DNA of 45,088 nt from positions 1-45,088 of the forward strand of contig CAKREH010000028.1 of NCBI GenBank assembly GCA_934317215.1, in the 5' to 3' direction. This DNA comes from an uncultured Roseburia sp. (lineage in GTDB: Bacteria; Bacillota; Clostridia; Lachnospirales; Lachnospiraceae). The notes under the pieces are model-generated. The model was not told the DNA's origin and ran no database searches. It was given only the letters and a program-made list of their open reading frames with translations. Position numbers and translations under genes: made by a program. Of the stretch, positions 34,605-42,508 are shown one piece after another (the first letter of the stretch is position 1; every line of letters begins with the position of its first letter).

Positions 34605-35576
34605 TTATTTTTTTTCACGTTCAAACAGCATCCGGATTACTTCCGCCAGTTTATCCGGTGCCTCTAACTGAGGCAGATGTTTTACATTAGAAATATAGGC
34701 TGTTTCGATAAAGGAGCTTTGTTTTGCATAGCTGGTTACAATCTGAACGGAATCAGGATTGTTTCTGCTTTCCACAATGTAGAATGGAATGGAAAGTTTT
34801 TTTAGTGTGTGTAAAATGCAGTTATCAATATATTGTCCCTCAATGCTTGCCATTAAATATTTCCCATGGCTGCCATTCATATGGGAGGCTTCGTAGTAAG
34901 CGTCTAACATTTTAGAAGAGACAAGCTGCGGTTTGCTAAAATATTTCGTATAAAATAATTTCTGAATATTTTTTTCATGTGTTTTTACGTTGTAAATAAA
35001 TGTTCCAAGAACAGGAACTTCCAGTAATGTCTTCTTTAACGTGGAAGAGTTACTTGGTGTGCGGTTGAATTTTTCTGGCATTGGCGGATTGATCGCAATG
35101 ATCTTGTGGAACAGGTGGTTGTTCATATTTTCTGCCAATGTTACAAATGAAACAGAGATACCGGTTGCAATCACTGTCGGAGCATCTTTGATCACTTCTT
35201 TTACAAAGTCAGTAATAAGCTGAACATATAAGTAATTGGTGTAGGTCAGATAAGGTTTCTCTGAACGTCCACAGCCTAAGAGATCAATCGTGTATACCGT
35301 ATGCTGTTTTTCAAGTTTCTTTGCAAAACGACACCATTCATAAGAAGAGCTGAATGGACTAAGATCATGTATCAGTAAAACAGGTGTTCCGGAACCGTGT
35401 TTCGTGTAATAAATTTTTCCATTTTTCCAGTCAAAAAAATTACCATTTTCTGTTTTTAAAATATTTTTCATTGAAGCTGTAAAATCAATGAAACGATTTA
35501 CTAAATGAATGGTTCCGGCAGCAAATGCAGTTAAAAGAAAAAAGTGTTTGATGTTTTTTTTCATACTTTTATTCAT
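34605..35576 (-). CDS. Alpha/beta-fold hydrolase, membrane-anchored
   Basis: The 323-residue protein has an N-terminal hydrophobic segment (HFFLLTAFAAGTIHLV) that could anchor it, then an alpha/beta hydrolase fold: GTPVLLIHDLSPFSSSY (oxyanion region, HD instead of the common HG), YTIDLLGCGRSEKP and the probable nucleophile elbow ATGISVSFV. There the usual GxSxG reads GISVS. A C-terminal catalytic His is likely in NVKHLPQLEAPDKL. The substrate is unknown. GGAGG 5 nt upstream supports the start at 35576. It is the only minus-strand gene in this part and converges on rsmG. Confidence 0.82.
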   Translation of the reverse strand: MNKSMKKNIKHFFLLTAFAAGTIHLVNRFIDFTASMKNILKTENGNFFDWKNGKIYYTKHGSGTPVLLIHDLSPFSSSYEWCRFAKKLEKQHTVYTIDLLGCGRSEKPYLTYTNYLYVQLITDFVKEVIKDAPTVIATGISVSFVTLAENMNNHLFHKIIAINPPMPEKFNRTPSNSSTLKKTLLEVPVLGTFIYNVKTHEKNIQKLFYTKYFSKPQLVSSKMLDAYYEASHMNGSHGKYLMASIEGQYIDNCILHTLKKLSIPFYIVESRNNPDSVQIVTSYAKQSSFIETAYISNVKHLPQLEAPDKLAEVIRMLFEREKK

Positions 35577-35759
35577 AAATACCTCCATATCTGCCAATTA
35601 ACAGGCTTTTTTTATAATAATATTATAGCCGCTTTTGGCCGCTTATACAAATTAATTTTTTGATTCGTATAAATTTATCTTTTCATTAAAGTCAATTTAG
35701 TATAAAATAAAAATGGTCTATTATTTATGTAATACAAAACATATGTTCGAAGGAAGTAT

Positions 35760-36764
35760 ATGATAAGTGAATATTTAAAAAAATTTCAGTCAGAACTGAT
35801 GAAAAATAAAGAAGAAATACATCAATCAGTTCAGAAACTGGAAGTACAGATTAAAGAAAATAAGGCATTTATAAAGCTTTTAAAAGAAGAAAATGATTCG
35901 AATTATGAATCATTTAGTCCAAGGGATGTTAATCCAAAGGGCAGGGAACAGATCCAGCATTTGGAGGAGCAGCAGAAACTTTTACAGGAACAGTTAGATA
36001 CCAGAAAAAAAGAATATATATCCTGTATCGCCAAGTTGAGCGAATTAAACGAGGCGATCTCTGAGTTAGAGCAGAAAATAAATGATAGTGATTCGGATAT
36101 CAGTGATGATATATTGCGTCTGAAATTATTGGAGACGCAGGAAAATGAGAGACAGCGAATATCAAGGGAATTGCATGACTCAACCGTGCAGAATCTGACG
36201 AGCCTGGTTCATAAAACTGAATTATGCAGTAAGTTGATTGATATGGATAAAGTCCGGTGCAAACTGGAATTAAATATTATGTCTAAGACACTGAGGGACA
36301 TTATCAATGATACCCGGAATATGATTTATAATCTGCGACCAATGTCATTTGATGATATTGGTCTGGAAGTTACAATTGAGAGGGCATTAGAAAAACTTGA
36401 GAACAGTGAAACAAAAAAGATAAATTTTTCTGTAGTCGGTGAGTCATATAAAATTAATCCTGTTATCGGAATTACACTGCTAAGGATTATACAGGAAGCC
36501 TGTAGTAATGCAATCCGCCATGCCGATTGTTCTGTAATAAAGGTTGTATTAAATTACCAACTTGGAACAATTATACTTTCAATTGAGGATGATGGAAAAG
36601 GATTTGCATATAAAGAAACGGAGTGCAGTTGCAAAACTGATAATTCAGGATTCGGTTTATCTATGATGAAAGAAAGAGTATATCTTTTATCTGGAAAAAT
36701 AGAGATTCATTCAAAAATAAATGCGGGAACAAAAATTCAGGTTGAAGTTCCGATTGCTGAATAG
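35760..36764 (+). CDS. Cytoplasmic sensor histidine kinase, DegS-like
   Basis: The 334-residue kinase has no membrane segment. Residues ~10-110 are a charged coiled coil. A HisKA_3 dimerisation domain follows with phospho-acceptor His139 in RQRISRELHDSTVQNL, then a GHKL ATPase domain with N-box QEACSNAIRHA, G1 DDGKGF and G2 GFGLSMMKERV. Such kinases, of which Bacillus DegS is the model, sense intracellular cues and phosphorylate a LuxR-type partner, here the next gene 15 bp downstream. AAGGAAG precedes the ATG. The signal is unknown. Confidence 0.9.
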   Translation: MISEYLKKFQSELMKNKEEIHQSVQKLEVQIKENKAFIKLLKEENDSNYESFSPRDVNPKGREQIQHLEEQQKLLQEQLDTRKKEYISCIAKLSELNEAISELEQKINDSDSDISDDILRLKLLETQENERQRISRELHDSTVQNLTSLVHKTELCSKLIDMDKVRCKLELNIMSKTLRDIINDTRNMIYNLRPMSFDDIGLEVTIERALEKLENSETKKINFSVVGESYKINPVIGITLLRIIQEACSNAIRHADCSVIKVVLNYQLGTIILSIEDDGKGFAYKETECSCKTDNSGFGLSMMKERVYLLSGKIEIHSKINAGTKIQVEVPIAE

Positions 36765-36779
36765 GGAGGTACATAAAAG

Positions 36780-37421
36780 ATGGCAGTAAAAGTTATGATA
36801 GCAGATGATCATTCAATGATCCGTGAAGGTTTAAAACAATTACTCGAATTAGAAGGTGACTTTGAAGTTATTGCTGAAGCTTGTGATGGAGTAGACTGTC
36901 TTGAAAAATTAAAAACAGTTGTACCAGATATTTTATTACTGGATATTAATATGCCAAATATGAATGGATTGGAAGTCCTTCAGAAAATGAAAGACATGAA
37001 AATGAAAATTAAAGTGTTAGTATTGACGGTACACAATGAGGTAGAGTATCTTTTGAAGGCTGTTGATATTGGAGTAAATGGATATCTGTTAAAAGATTCT
37101 GAATCGGCAGAATTAAAAAAAGCAATTTTGGCAGTTATAAATGGAGAAGATTATATTCAGCCAAGTTTAATACCAGTTTTAAACTCTAAGATGCTTGATA
37201 GGGACAGCGACAGCAGTAAAATCGAAAGTCTTACCAGAAGAGAATTGGAAGTATTAAAAATGCTTTCTTATGGAACTTATAACAAAGAGATTGCTGAACG
37301 TCTGAATATCAGTGAACGTACAGTAAAAAATCATGTTTCTAATATATTTAAAAAAATTGGAGTGACAGATCGTACACAGGCAGCGGTATTTGCAATCCGT
37401 AATAATTTGATTACCATCTAA
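36780..37421 (+). CDS. NarL/LuxR-family response regulator, DegU-like
   Basis: The 213-residue protein has a receiver domain with acidic pair Asp9-Asp10, phospho-acceptor Asp55 (LLLDINMPNMNG), Thr83 and Lys105 (GYLLKDSES). A C-terminal LuxR helix-turn-helix follows (LTRRELEVLKMLSYGTYNKE, then ISERTVKNHVSNIFKKI). It is the partner of the upstream kinase and a DNA-binding transcription factor. GGGAGG precedes the ATG. A parS-containing palindrome acts as its probable terminator. Confidence 0.93.
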   Translation: MAVKVMIADDHSMIREGLKQLLELEGDFEVIAEACDGVDCLEKLKTVVPDILLLDINMPNMNGLEVLQKMKDMKMKIKVLVLTVHNEVEYLLKAVDIGVNGYLLKDSESAELKKAILAVINGEDYIQPSLIPVLNSKMLDRDSDSSKIESLTRRELEVLKMLSYGTYNKEIAERLNISERTVKNHVSNIFKKIGVTDRTQAAVFAIRNNLITI

Positions 37422-37453
37422 GAAAAGTGTATGTAAATATAATGTACTGATTT

Positions 37454-37505
37454 AAAGTGTTCCAGAAATGTTTCACGTGAAACATTTCTGGAACACTTTT
37501 TTTAA
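37454..37505 (+). terminator. 46-bp perfect palindrome with T tail after the response regulator
   Basis: From 37454 to 37499 the sequence is a perfect palindrome (arms starting AAAGTGTTCCAGAAATG), followed directly by Ts. It therefore reads as an intrinsic terminator of the two-component pair. Its exact centre is a parS site. Confidence 0.8.
37469..37484. promoter_or_regulatory. parS site 1
   Basis: TGTTTCACGTGAAACA is a perfect 16-bp match to the conserved bacterial parS, the ParB loading site. It is 10 kb from oriC and 3.5 kb from parB, within the origin-proximal zone where parS sites cluster. Confidence 0.95.
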
Positions 37506-37628
37506 TTCATAGGAAATTACGTCCTATGAATTAAAAAGCCCTCCGTGCGGGATGCTCATCTCGCGGAGTAGAAGTTAGCTGTAAACAGCACCGCTCGGGC
37601 GCGAAAGAGTCGCAAGCGACTCTTTGTT
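37506..37628. repeat. 123-bp structured repeat, copy 1
   Basis: The unit has three parts: a TTCATAGGA/TCCTATGAA hairpin, an imperfect CTCCG...CGGAG hairpin, and the perfect hairpin AAAGAGTCGC/GCGACTCTTT (37604-37625). Copy 2 (37952-38074) is the same length with only a handful of changes. There is no coding potential. Confidence 0.85.
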
Positions 37629-37637
37629 TATTCATAG

Positions 37638-37951
37638 GATTCGGGTGTCAAAAGGTGGTTTTCAATTTTGGGTCTGTCAAATTGCACAAAACCGAACTTG
37701 TTTTGTTCCGTTGTCCGAAAATAAGAAAAACTAAGTATGCCTGAATCAGTTTTTCACAGAGTGACGTAAACGGCATTCAACGAGCCTTCCATGGCTCGTG
37801 AAGCCTTGTTCTGCCGTCCGTGGCAGAACATTACTGTAAATAGACAGGCATACTAAGATTTTCTAATTTTCTCCCAAAGTCACAAAAACAGTCTCGGCTT
37901 TGTGCAATTTGACAATCGCTAAGTTATGAACCACCTTTTGACACCCGAGTC
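37638..37951. mobile_element. Palindromic MITE-like element, copy B (314 bp)
   Basis: The ends GATTCGGGTGTCAAAAGGTGG and CCACCTTTTGACACCCGAGTC are inverted repeats. A perfect 7-bp duplication TTCATAG flanks it (37631-37637 and 37952-37958). It matches copy A at 565-895 in reverse orientation, with strongly conserved arms and a diverged centre that keeps hairpins (GTTCTGCC/GGCAGAAC and ACGAGCC/GGCTCGT types). It was inserted at the junction of the two 123-bp repeats. No transposase is encoded, so it must be mobilised in trans. Confidence 0.88.
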
Positions 37952-38074
37952 TTCATAGAAAATTACGTCCTATGAATTAAAAAGTCCTCCGTGCGGGATG
38001 CGCATCTCGCGGAGCAGAAGTTAGCTGTAAACAGCACCGTTCGGACGCGAAAGAGTCGCAAGCGACTCTTTGTT
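37952..38074. repeat. 123-bp structured repeat, copy 2
   Basis: This is a direct copy of 37506-37628 with the same hairpins (the AAAGAGTCGC stem is at 38050-38071). Its first seven bases are one side of the copy B target duplication, so the two repeats were once adjacent in tandem. Confidence 0.85.
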
Positions 38075-38169
38075 CTATGTATGCTGAGGTGCCCGACAAA
38101 TGAATACTAATTAATACATTACCTTATGAATATGTAGAAAAATAGAGATGGATTTCACGAGGTTTCATT

Positions 38170-39935
38170 ATGCCATTTTCAGTCAATTCATTTCAATAAA
38201 TAAGCATCATTGATGCTACTGTAAACTTAACCCAAAGGAAAATAAAAATGCTCGAAAAATTATGGGCAAAATACTTTGCTGAAAATATTTTTCCTGCAAT
38301 CGATGAAGAACCATTCAAAGTTCTTTATAGTGATCGCTTCTAAAGACATAACACACCGGTAAATGTTATCATTGTTGCCTTAATCATCAAGGAGATTTTT
38401 CAACTTATCGATGAAGAAATTGTTGAAACACTTTCATTTGATATCCGGTACCAGTACATCGTTTCGCAAATAACTATATCAATCGCGTATGATGCGGATT
38501 CGAGTGTGCAGGTATAAAACGCTGGCGTAGTGGGCTGCGCCGAGGCTTTTCTACCTGTACAATCGGATTCGCAGGCAAGTGAATTGTATAGTTATTTTGA
38601 AAACGATGTACTAGTATGTACTCCATTCAACAAGTTTTGAAAAACAGTCTTTAAATGACCATACTTTAGGAAGATTCCGTGCCAGATGCAATACTTATGA
38701 AGAGTGCATCGACATTGACCGGATTTATCAGTGGATTGTTGGTCTGTCGTCTGAAATGACGAAAATAATGAAAATAAATACCGTAATGCGTCGAATGGAT
38801 TCACTAATGGTTGCTTCCAACATCAAAAAAATGAGTCAGTTCGAATTGCTTTATACCTGCGTTGTAAATTTGACAAAATTCATTCGTAAATCAAAAGACG
38901 GTGTATTTGCAAAATCCCTTATTCATTATACAGAGGAAGATGATCATAACCGAGTTCTTTATCACAATCGGAGTGAAGATTATGAAAAGTAAAATCACAC
39001 AGGTACGAAAGGATGCTGTACAGATCATCACAGCCTGCGGAAGCCGCTACGATGAATCGAGTGAGTACCAGCTGTTAATAAGAGTGATCGAGAAACAGAC
39101 TGATAAGGGACCGGATGGAAATTTGATCCTCAAATCCGGAAAATCAGACATGAAATCTGGGCTATTTCAAAATCCCGCAGATTCAGATGCAGCGTTTCGG
39201 ACAAAAGCTGGTAAGGACTATCGTGACTATATCGCAAATATCGTTGAACGTTGAAGGAGCAGATAAAAACCATTCCATAGCTGTTGATTATCAGTTTGAG
39301 AAGAATATCTACAGTGATAGTCAGTTTGAAAAGGACTATCTGGATAAACAACCTGCATCCGAAGAAGCAACCATTCTGGTTACAGATGGCTGCTATTGTG
39401 GATACGAAAATGTAAAGCAGACCGCTGGAAAAAATGCAGATATTATTACAACCAATCTCAAGGGAACTGATATGGCAGATATCATTGCAGATTTTAAATT
39501 CTCAGAGGATGGAAATGAAATCATTTCCTTTCCTGCAGGTCATAGACCAAAAAGCAATGTATATGACACCAATACACAAAAATGCAAAACATCTTTTCCA
39601 AGAAAACAATGTAAGGGCTGCCCGCATTTTACAGAATGTAATCTTAACTCTATGTAAGAGCTGAAACAATAAAATTTGCAAAAAGAACTTCCTACCATGC
39701 AGAGCAGCAAAGATTCTTTAAAATCGAAAATTCAAAGAATATGCCTGCTTTAGAAACGGAGTGGAAAACATTCCGACAGCATTAAGGAAACGACATAACT
39801 TTGACAAAAGCCTGTGAGAGGATGATACGTTGTAGGTTATGTTTTGGGTTTAAGGCAGCAGCAATGAATGTACGGCTGCTGGTTAAATATATGAGCAGCT
39901 TGAGCAAGTGTGCCCTAACCCCGGAAATAGCTTAA
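38170..39935 (+). pseudogene. Decayed IS1182-like transposase gene
   Basis: Pieces in several frames reconstruct one transposase. MLEKLWAKYFAENIFPAIDE (from 38248) leads to an in-frame stop after SDRF. A 160-bp palindromic insertion (38453-38612) follows, then TLGRFRARCNTYEECIDIDR, MRRMDSLMVASNIKKMS, YDESSEYQLLIRV and FRTKAGKDYRDYIANIV. There is a frameshift near 39250, then ILVTDGCYCGYENV (DDE-type Asp), GHRPKSN, CKGCPHFTECN, another frameshift near 39655, FRNGVENIPTALRKRHNFDK and a C-terminal NVRLLVKYMSSLSKCALTP. The start may be the ATG at 38170, in frame but with a stop. It is clearly inactive. The family call rests on the DUF772-like N-terminus and DDE pattern. Confidence 0.85.
38453..38612. 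mobile_element. 160-bp palindromic insertion inside the transposase pseudogene
   Basis: The ends AGTACATCGTTT and AAACGATGTACT are perfect inverted repeats, and most of the interior (ATAACTATA, GCAGGTA, CGC/GCG segments) is also self-complementary. Removing it restores the transposase frame from RYQ to YVLHSTSFE, so it is a clean later insertion. AGTA occurs at both junctions, so the exact ends and target duplication are ambiguous. It encodes nothing. Confidence 0.8.
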
Positions 39936-40144
39936 CAAAGAGGATTCCCAATACTCTTGTCCCTGGCTCAAACGAAGTTCTTTTAATAGTGATATTCATA
40001 AAATCAAGACAATGTATTAAATTTTTAAGGTACAAGATAGTACAGAGACAAAAATATGTCTCATTTGTCGTTTGACTCATCTGCATATAAAAGTATATAA
40101 TTATTCAAACTTATAATAAATATTAAATGTAAAAGTATACAAAA
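39936..40144. other. Gap between the transposase remnant and parA
   Basis: The left part probably contains the old insertion-sequence terminus. I found no gene, no convincing inverted repeat partner and no terminator here; parS and the parA promoter begin at 40145. Confidence 0.4.
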
Positions 40145-40160
40145 TGTTTCACGTGAAACA
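40145..40160. promoter_or_regulatory. parS site 2, in the parA leader
   Basis: TGTTTCACGTGAAACA is identical to parS site 1, flanked by AAAA and TTTT. It lies 32 bp before the probable parA -10 box, so ParB bound here could regulate its own operon as well as load onto the chromosome. Confidence 0.95.
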
Positions 40161-40188
40161 TTTTCTTATAGAATTGCATATATATAAG

Positions 40189-40197
40189 TGCTATAAT
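40189..40197 (+). promoter_or_regulatory. Probable extended -10 promoter of parAB
   Basis: GTGCTATAAT contains TG-N-TATAAT, an extended -10 element, 31 bp before the parA start. No good -35 is present at standard spacing, where parS-proximal sequence lies instead. Confidence 0.5.
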
Positions 40198-40228
40198 GAA
40201 ACCAACAAAAAATGAAACGAGGATTAAA

Positions 40229-40996
40229 ATGAGCAGAATTATAGCAATCGCCAACCAAAAGGGCGGTGTAGGTAAGACAACAACGGCGATTAATCTTGCT
40301 TCCTGTTTAGCTGAAGCAGGAAAAAAAGTTTTAACAATCGACCTTGACCCACAGGGAAATATGACGAGTGGGTTAGGTGTAAATAAAAACGAGTTAGAAA
40401 ACACAGTATATGAATTAATGCTTGACGAGTGTTCTATTAAGGAAAGTATGGTTGATACTGTTGTGGATGAAATGAAAATCATACCGTCGAATGTAAATCT
40501 TGCCGGAGCAGAAATTGAACTATTAGGTATTGAGGATAAAGAATATATTTTAAAGAATGCTGTCGATTATGTCCGGGATGATTATGATTTTATTATTATT
40601 GACTGTCCACCATCATTGAATATGTTGACAATTAATGCTATGACTACAGCAGACTCTGTACTGGTTCCAATCCAGTGTGAATATTATGCTTTGGAAGGAC
40701 TCAGCCAGTTGATACATACCATTGAACTTGTTCAGCAAAGATTAAATCCGGAACTTCATATTGATGGTATTGTTTTTACTATGTATGATGTAAGAACAAA
40801 TCTGTCAAACCAGGTTGTAGAAAATGTAAGAACAAATCTTGATACAAAGATTTACGATACATTGATACCTAGAAATATCCGTCTTGCGGAAGCACCATCA
40901 CATGGATTACCTATTAATATGTATGATACAAAATCAGCAGGAGCGGAAAGCTATCGTATGTTGGCAAAAGAAGTTATGGAAAGGAAGAATGTATAA
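40229..40996 (+). CDS. parA: Chromosome-partitioning ATPase ParA/Soj
   Basis: ParA is a Walker-type ATPase that, with ParB, moves newly replicated origins and can regulate DnaA. The 255-residue protein starts MSRIIAIANQKGGVGKTTTA with the deviant Walker A, then LTIDLDPQGNMTSGLG and IIIDCPPSLNMLTINAM. The ATG at 40229 has CGAGG upstream, so a longer frame from 40196 is rejected. It is 3 bp from parB. Confidence 0.96.
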   Translation: MSRIIAIANQKGGVGKTTTAINLASCLAEAGKKVLTIDLDPQGNMTSGLGVNKNELENTVYELMLDECSIKESMVDTVVDEMKIIPSNVNLAGAEIELLGIEDKEYILKNAVDYVRDDYDFIIIDCPPSLNMLTINAMTTADSVLVPIQCEYYALEGLSQLIHTIELVQQRLNPELHIDGIVFTMYDVRTNLSNQVVENVRTNLDTKIYDTLIPRNIRLAEAPSHGLPINMYDTKSAGAESYRMLAKEVMERKNV

Positions 40997-40999
40997 AAT

Positions 41000-41914
41000 A
41001 TGGCAACAAAAAAGCGTGGTTTGGGACAGGGAATTGATTCATTGATTCCAAATAAAGTAAATGTAAATAAAGAAGCTGAGGTAATAAAAGTAAAGACTGA
41101 TTCTGAAAAAAAAGAAACAGACAGAATTTTAGTTAATGTCAATAAAGTAGAACCAAACAGAGAACAGCCAAGAAAAAATTTCGATGAGGATTCATTGGTA
41201 GACTTGTCAGAGTCTATTAAGCAGGTTGGGGTACTTCAGCCATTGCTTGTATTAGATAAAAAGGATTATTACGAAATCATTGCAGGTGAACGACGCTGGA
41301 GAGCTGCAAAGCTTGCAGGATTAAAAGAAATTCCGGTTCGGATCATGAACCTTACAGATCAGCAAGTTGTAGAAATTTCATTAATAGAAAATATACAGAG
41401 AGAAAACTTAAATCCAATTGAGGAAGCGTTTGCATATAAAAGACTTTTAACAGAGTTCCATTTAAAACAGGATGAAGTTGCGGAGCGGGTTTCTAAGAGC
41501 AGAACAGCAGTAACGAATTCTATGAGACTTCTAAAATTGGATGAACGTGTTCAGCAGATGGTAATCGATGATATGATTACAACCGGTCATGCAAGAGCAT
41601 TGCTTGGAATTGAGGATGCAGAAAAACAGTATGCAACTGCGCAGAAAATTTTTGACGAGAATTTAAGCGTTCGTGATACTGAAAAACTGGTAAAGAAAAT
41701 ACAACAAAATAAAGATGTACCAGTGGAAAAGAAAAAAATTTCAGATCCTGCGATGGAAGCAATTTATCACGATTTAGAGGAAAAATTGAAATCAATTCTT
41801 GGAACGAAAGTTGCCATCAATAAAAAGAATGATCAAAAAGGGAAAATAGAAATAGAATATTATTCTATGGATGAATTAGATCGTATTATAGATCTGATCC
41901 GTACGATTGCATAA
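41000..41914 (+). CDS. parB: Chromosome-partitioning protein ParB/Spo0J
   Basis: ParB binds parS and spreads as a CTP-dependent clamp. The 304-residue protein begins KKRGLGQGIDSLIP, has the N-terminal domain NREQPRKNFDEDSLVDLSES with the CTP-binding GERRWRAAKLAG, and SLIENIQRENLNPIEEAFAY. The central helix-turn-helix is QDEVAERVSKSRTAVTNSMR, and a C-terminal dimerisation region follows. Two perfect parS sites nearby are its expected targets. Confidence 0.97.
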   Translation: MATKKRGLGQGIDSLIPNKVNVNKEAEVIKVKTDSEKKETDRILVNVNKVEPNREQPRKNFDEDSLVDLSESIKQVGVLQPLLVLDKKDYYEIIAGERRWRAAKLAGLKEIPVRIMNLTDQQVVEISLIENIQRENLNPIEEAFAYKRLLTEFHLKQDEVAERVSKSRTAVTNSMRLLKLDERVQQMVIDDMITTGHARALLGIEDAEKQYATAQKIFDENLSVRDTEKLVKKIQQNKDVPVEKKKISDPAMEAIYHDLEEKLKSILGTKVAINKKNDQKGKIEIEYYSMDELDRIIDLIRTIA

Positions 41915-41958
41915 AAATATATATAGAACATTTGTTCTTGAAGGCGAAAGGTAAAATA

Positions 41959-42480
41959 ATGATTTCAAAATATTTAGGGTTTGACTCAGATTATATTATT
42001 ATAGGACTCTGCGGAGTTCTTTTGATTTTATTAATTTTGACAATTGTAAACATTGCCCAGATGAAAAAACTGAAAAAGAATTACCGTATTTTTATGAGCG
42101 GCAAAGATGCGAAGACACTGGAAGATACATTGATTCAAAGATTAGATCAGGTGGATTCCCTGTTAGAATCAAACGAGGAAAATAACGCGAATATTAAAAT
42201 ACTTTCTAAAAATATGCAGTGCACCTATCAGAAGATGGGATTGATCAAATATGATGCATTTCATGAGATGGGAGGAAAATTAAGTTTTTCTCTTGCAATG
42301 TTAGATATGCGTAACAACGGATTTATTATTAATGCAATGCATACCAGAGAAGGCTGCTACACATATATTAAGGAAATTATTGATGGTAATTCTGTGATTG
42401 TGTTATCAGAGGAAGAACAGGAAGCTTTAAAACGTGCAATGGATCCGAATAGCAGCATGAAAAATTCGGATGAGGAATAA
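41959..42480 (+). CDS. DUF4446 family membrane-anchored protein
   Basis: The 173-residue protein has one N-terminal membrane helix (YIIIGLCGVLLILLILTIVNI), then a basic stretch and an acidic coiled region. A conserved domain near residues 90-140 contains YDAFHEMGGKLSFSLAMLD and GFIINAMHTREGCYTYIKEI. This is the DUF4446 family, typically found beside parB in Clostridia. The function is unknown; the position suggests a link to chromosome segregation or cell division. GGCGAAAGG precedes the ATG at 41959. Confidence 0.85.
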   Translation: MISKYLGFDSDYIIIGLCGVLLILLILTIVNIAQMKKLKKNYRIFMSGKDAKTLEDTLIQRLDQVDSLLESNEENNANIKILSKNMQCTYQKMGLIKYDAFHEMGGKLSFSLAMLDMRNNGFIINAMHTREGCYTYIKEIIDGNSVIVLSEEEQEALKRAMDPNSSMKNSDEE

Positions 42481-42508
42481 TGCAAAAAAATAAGGTAATG
42501 GAGAAATA

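Noticed and set aside
37454..37499. Simple transcription terminator only
   Set aside because: The centre is a perfect parS identical to a second site near parA, so a terminator alone does not explain the sequence.
39187..39657. Intact small gene of 156 codons in the transposase region
   Set aside because: It is one fragment of the frameshifted IS1182-like transposase and continues the same domain from neighbouring frames.
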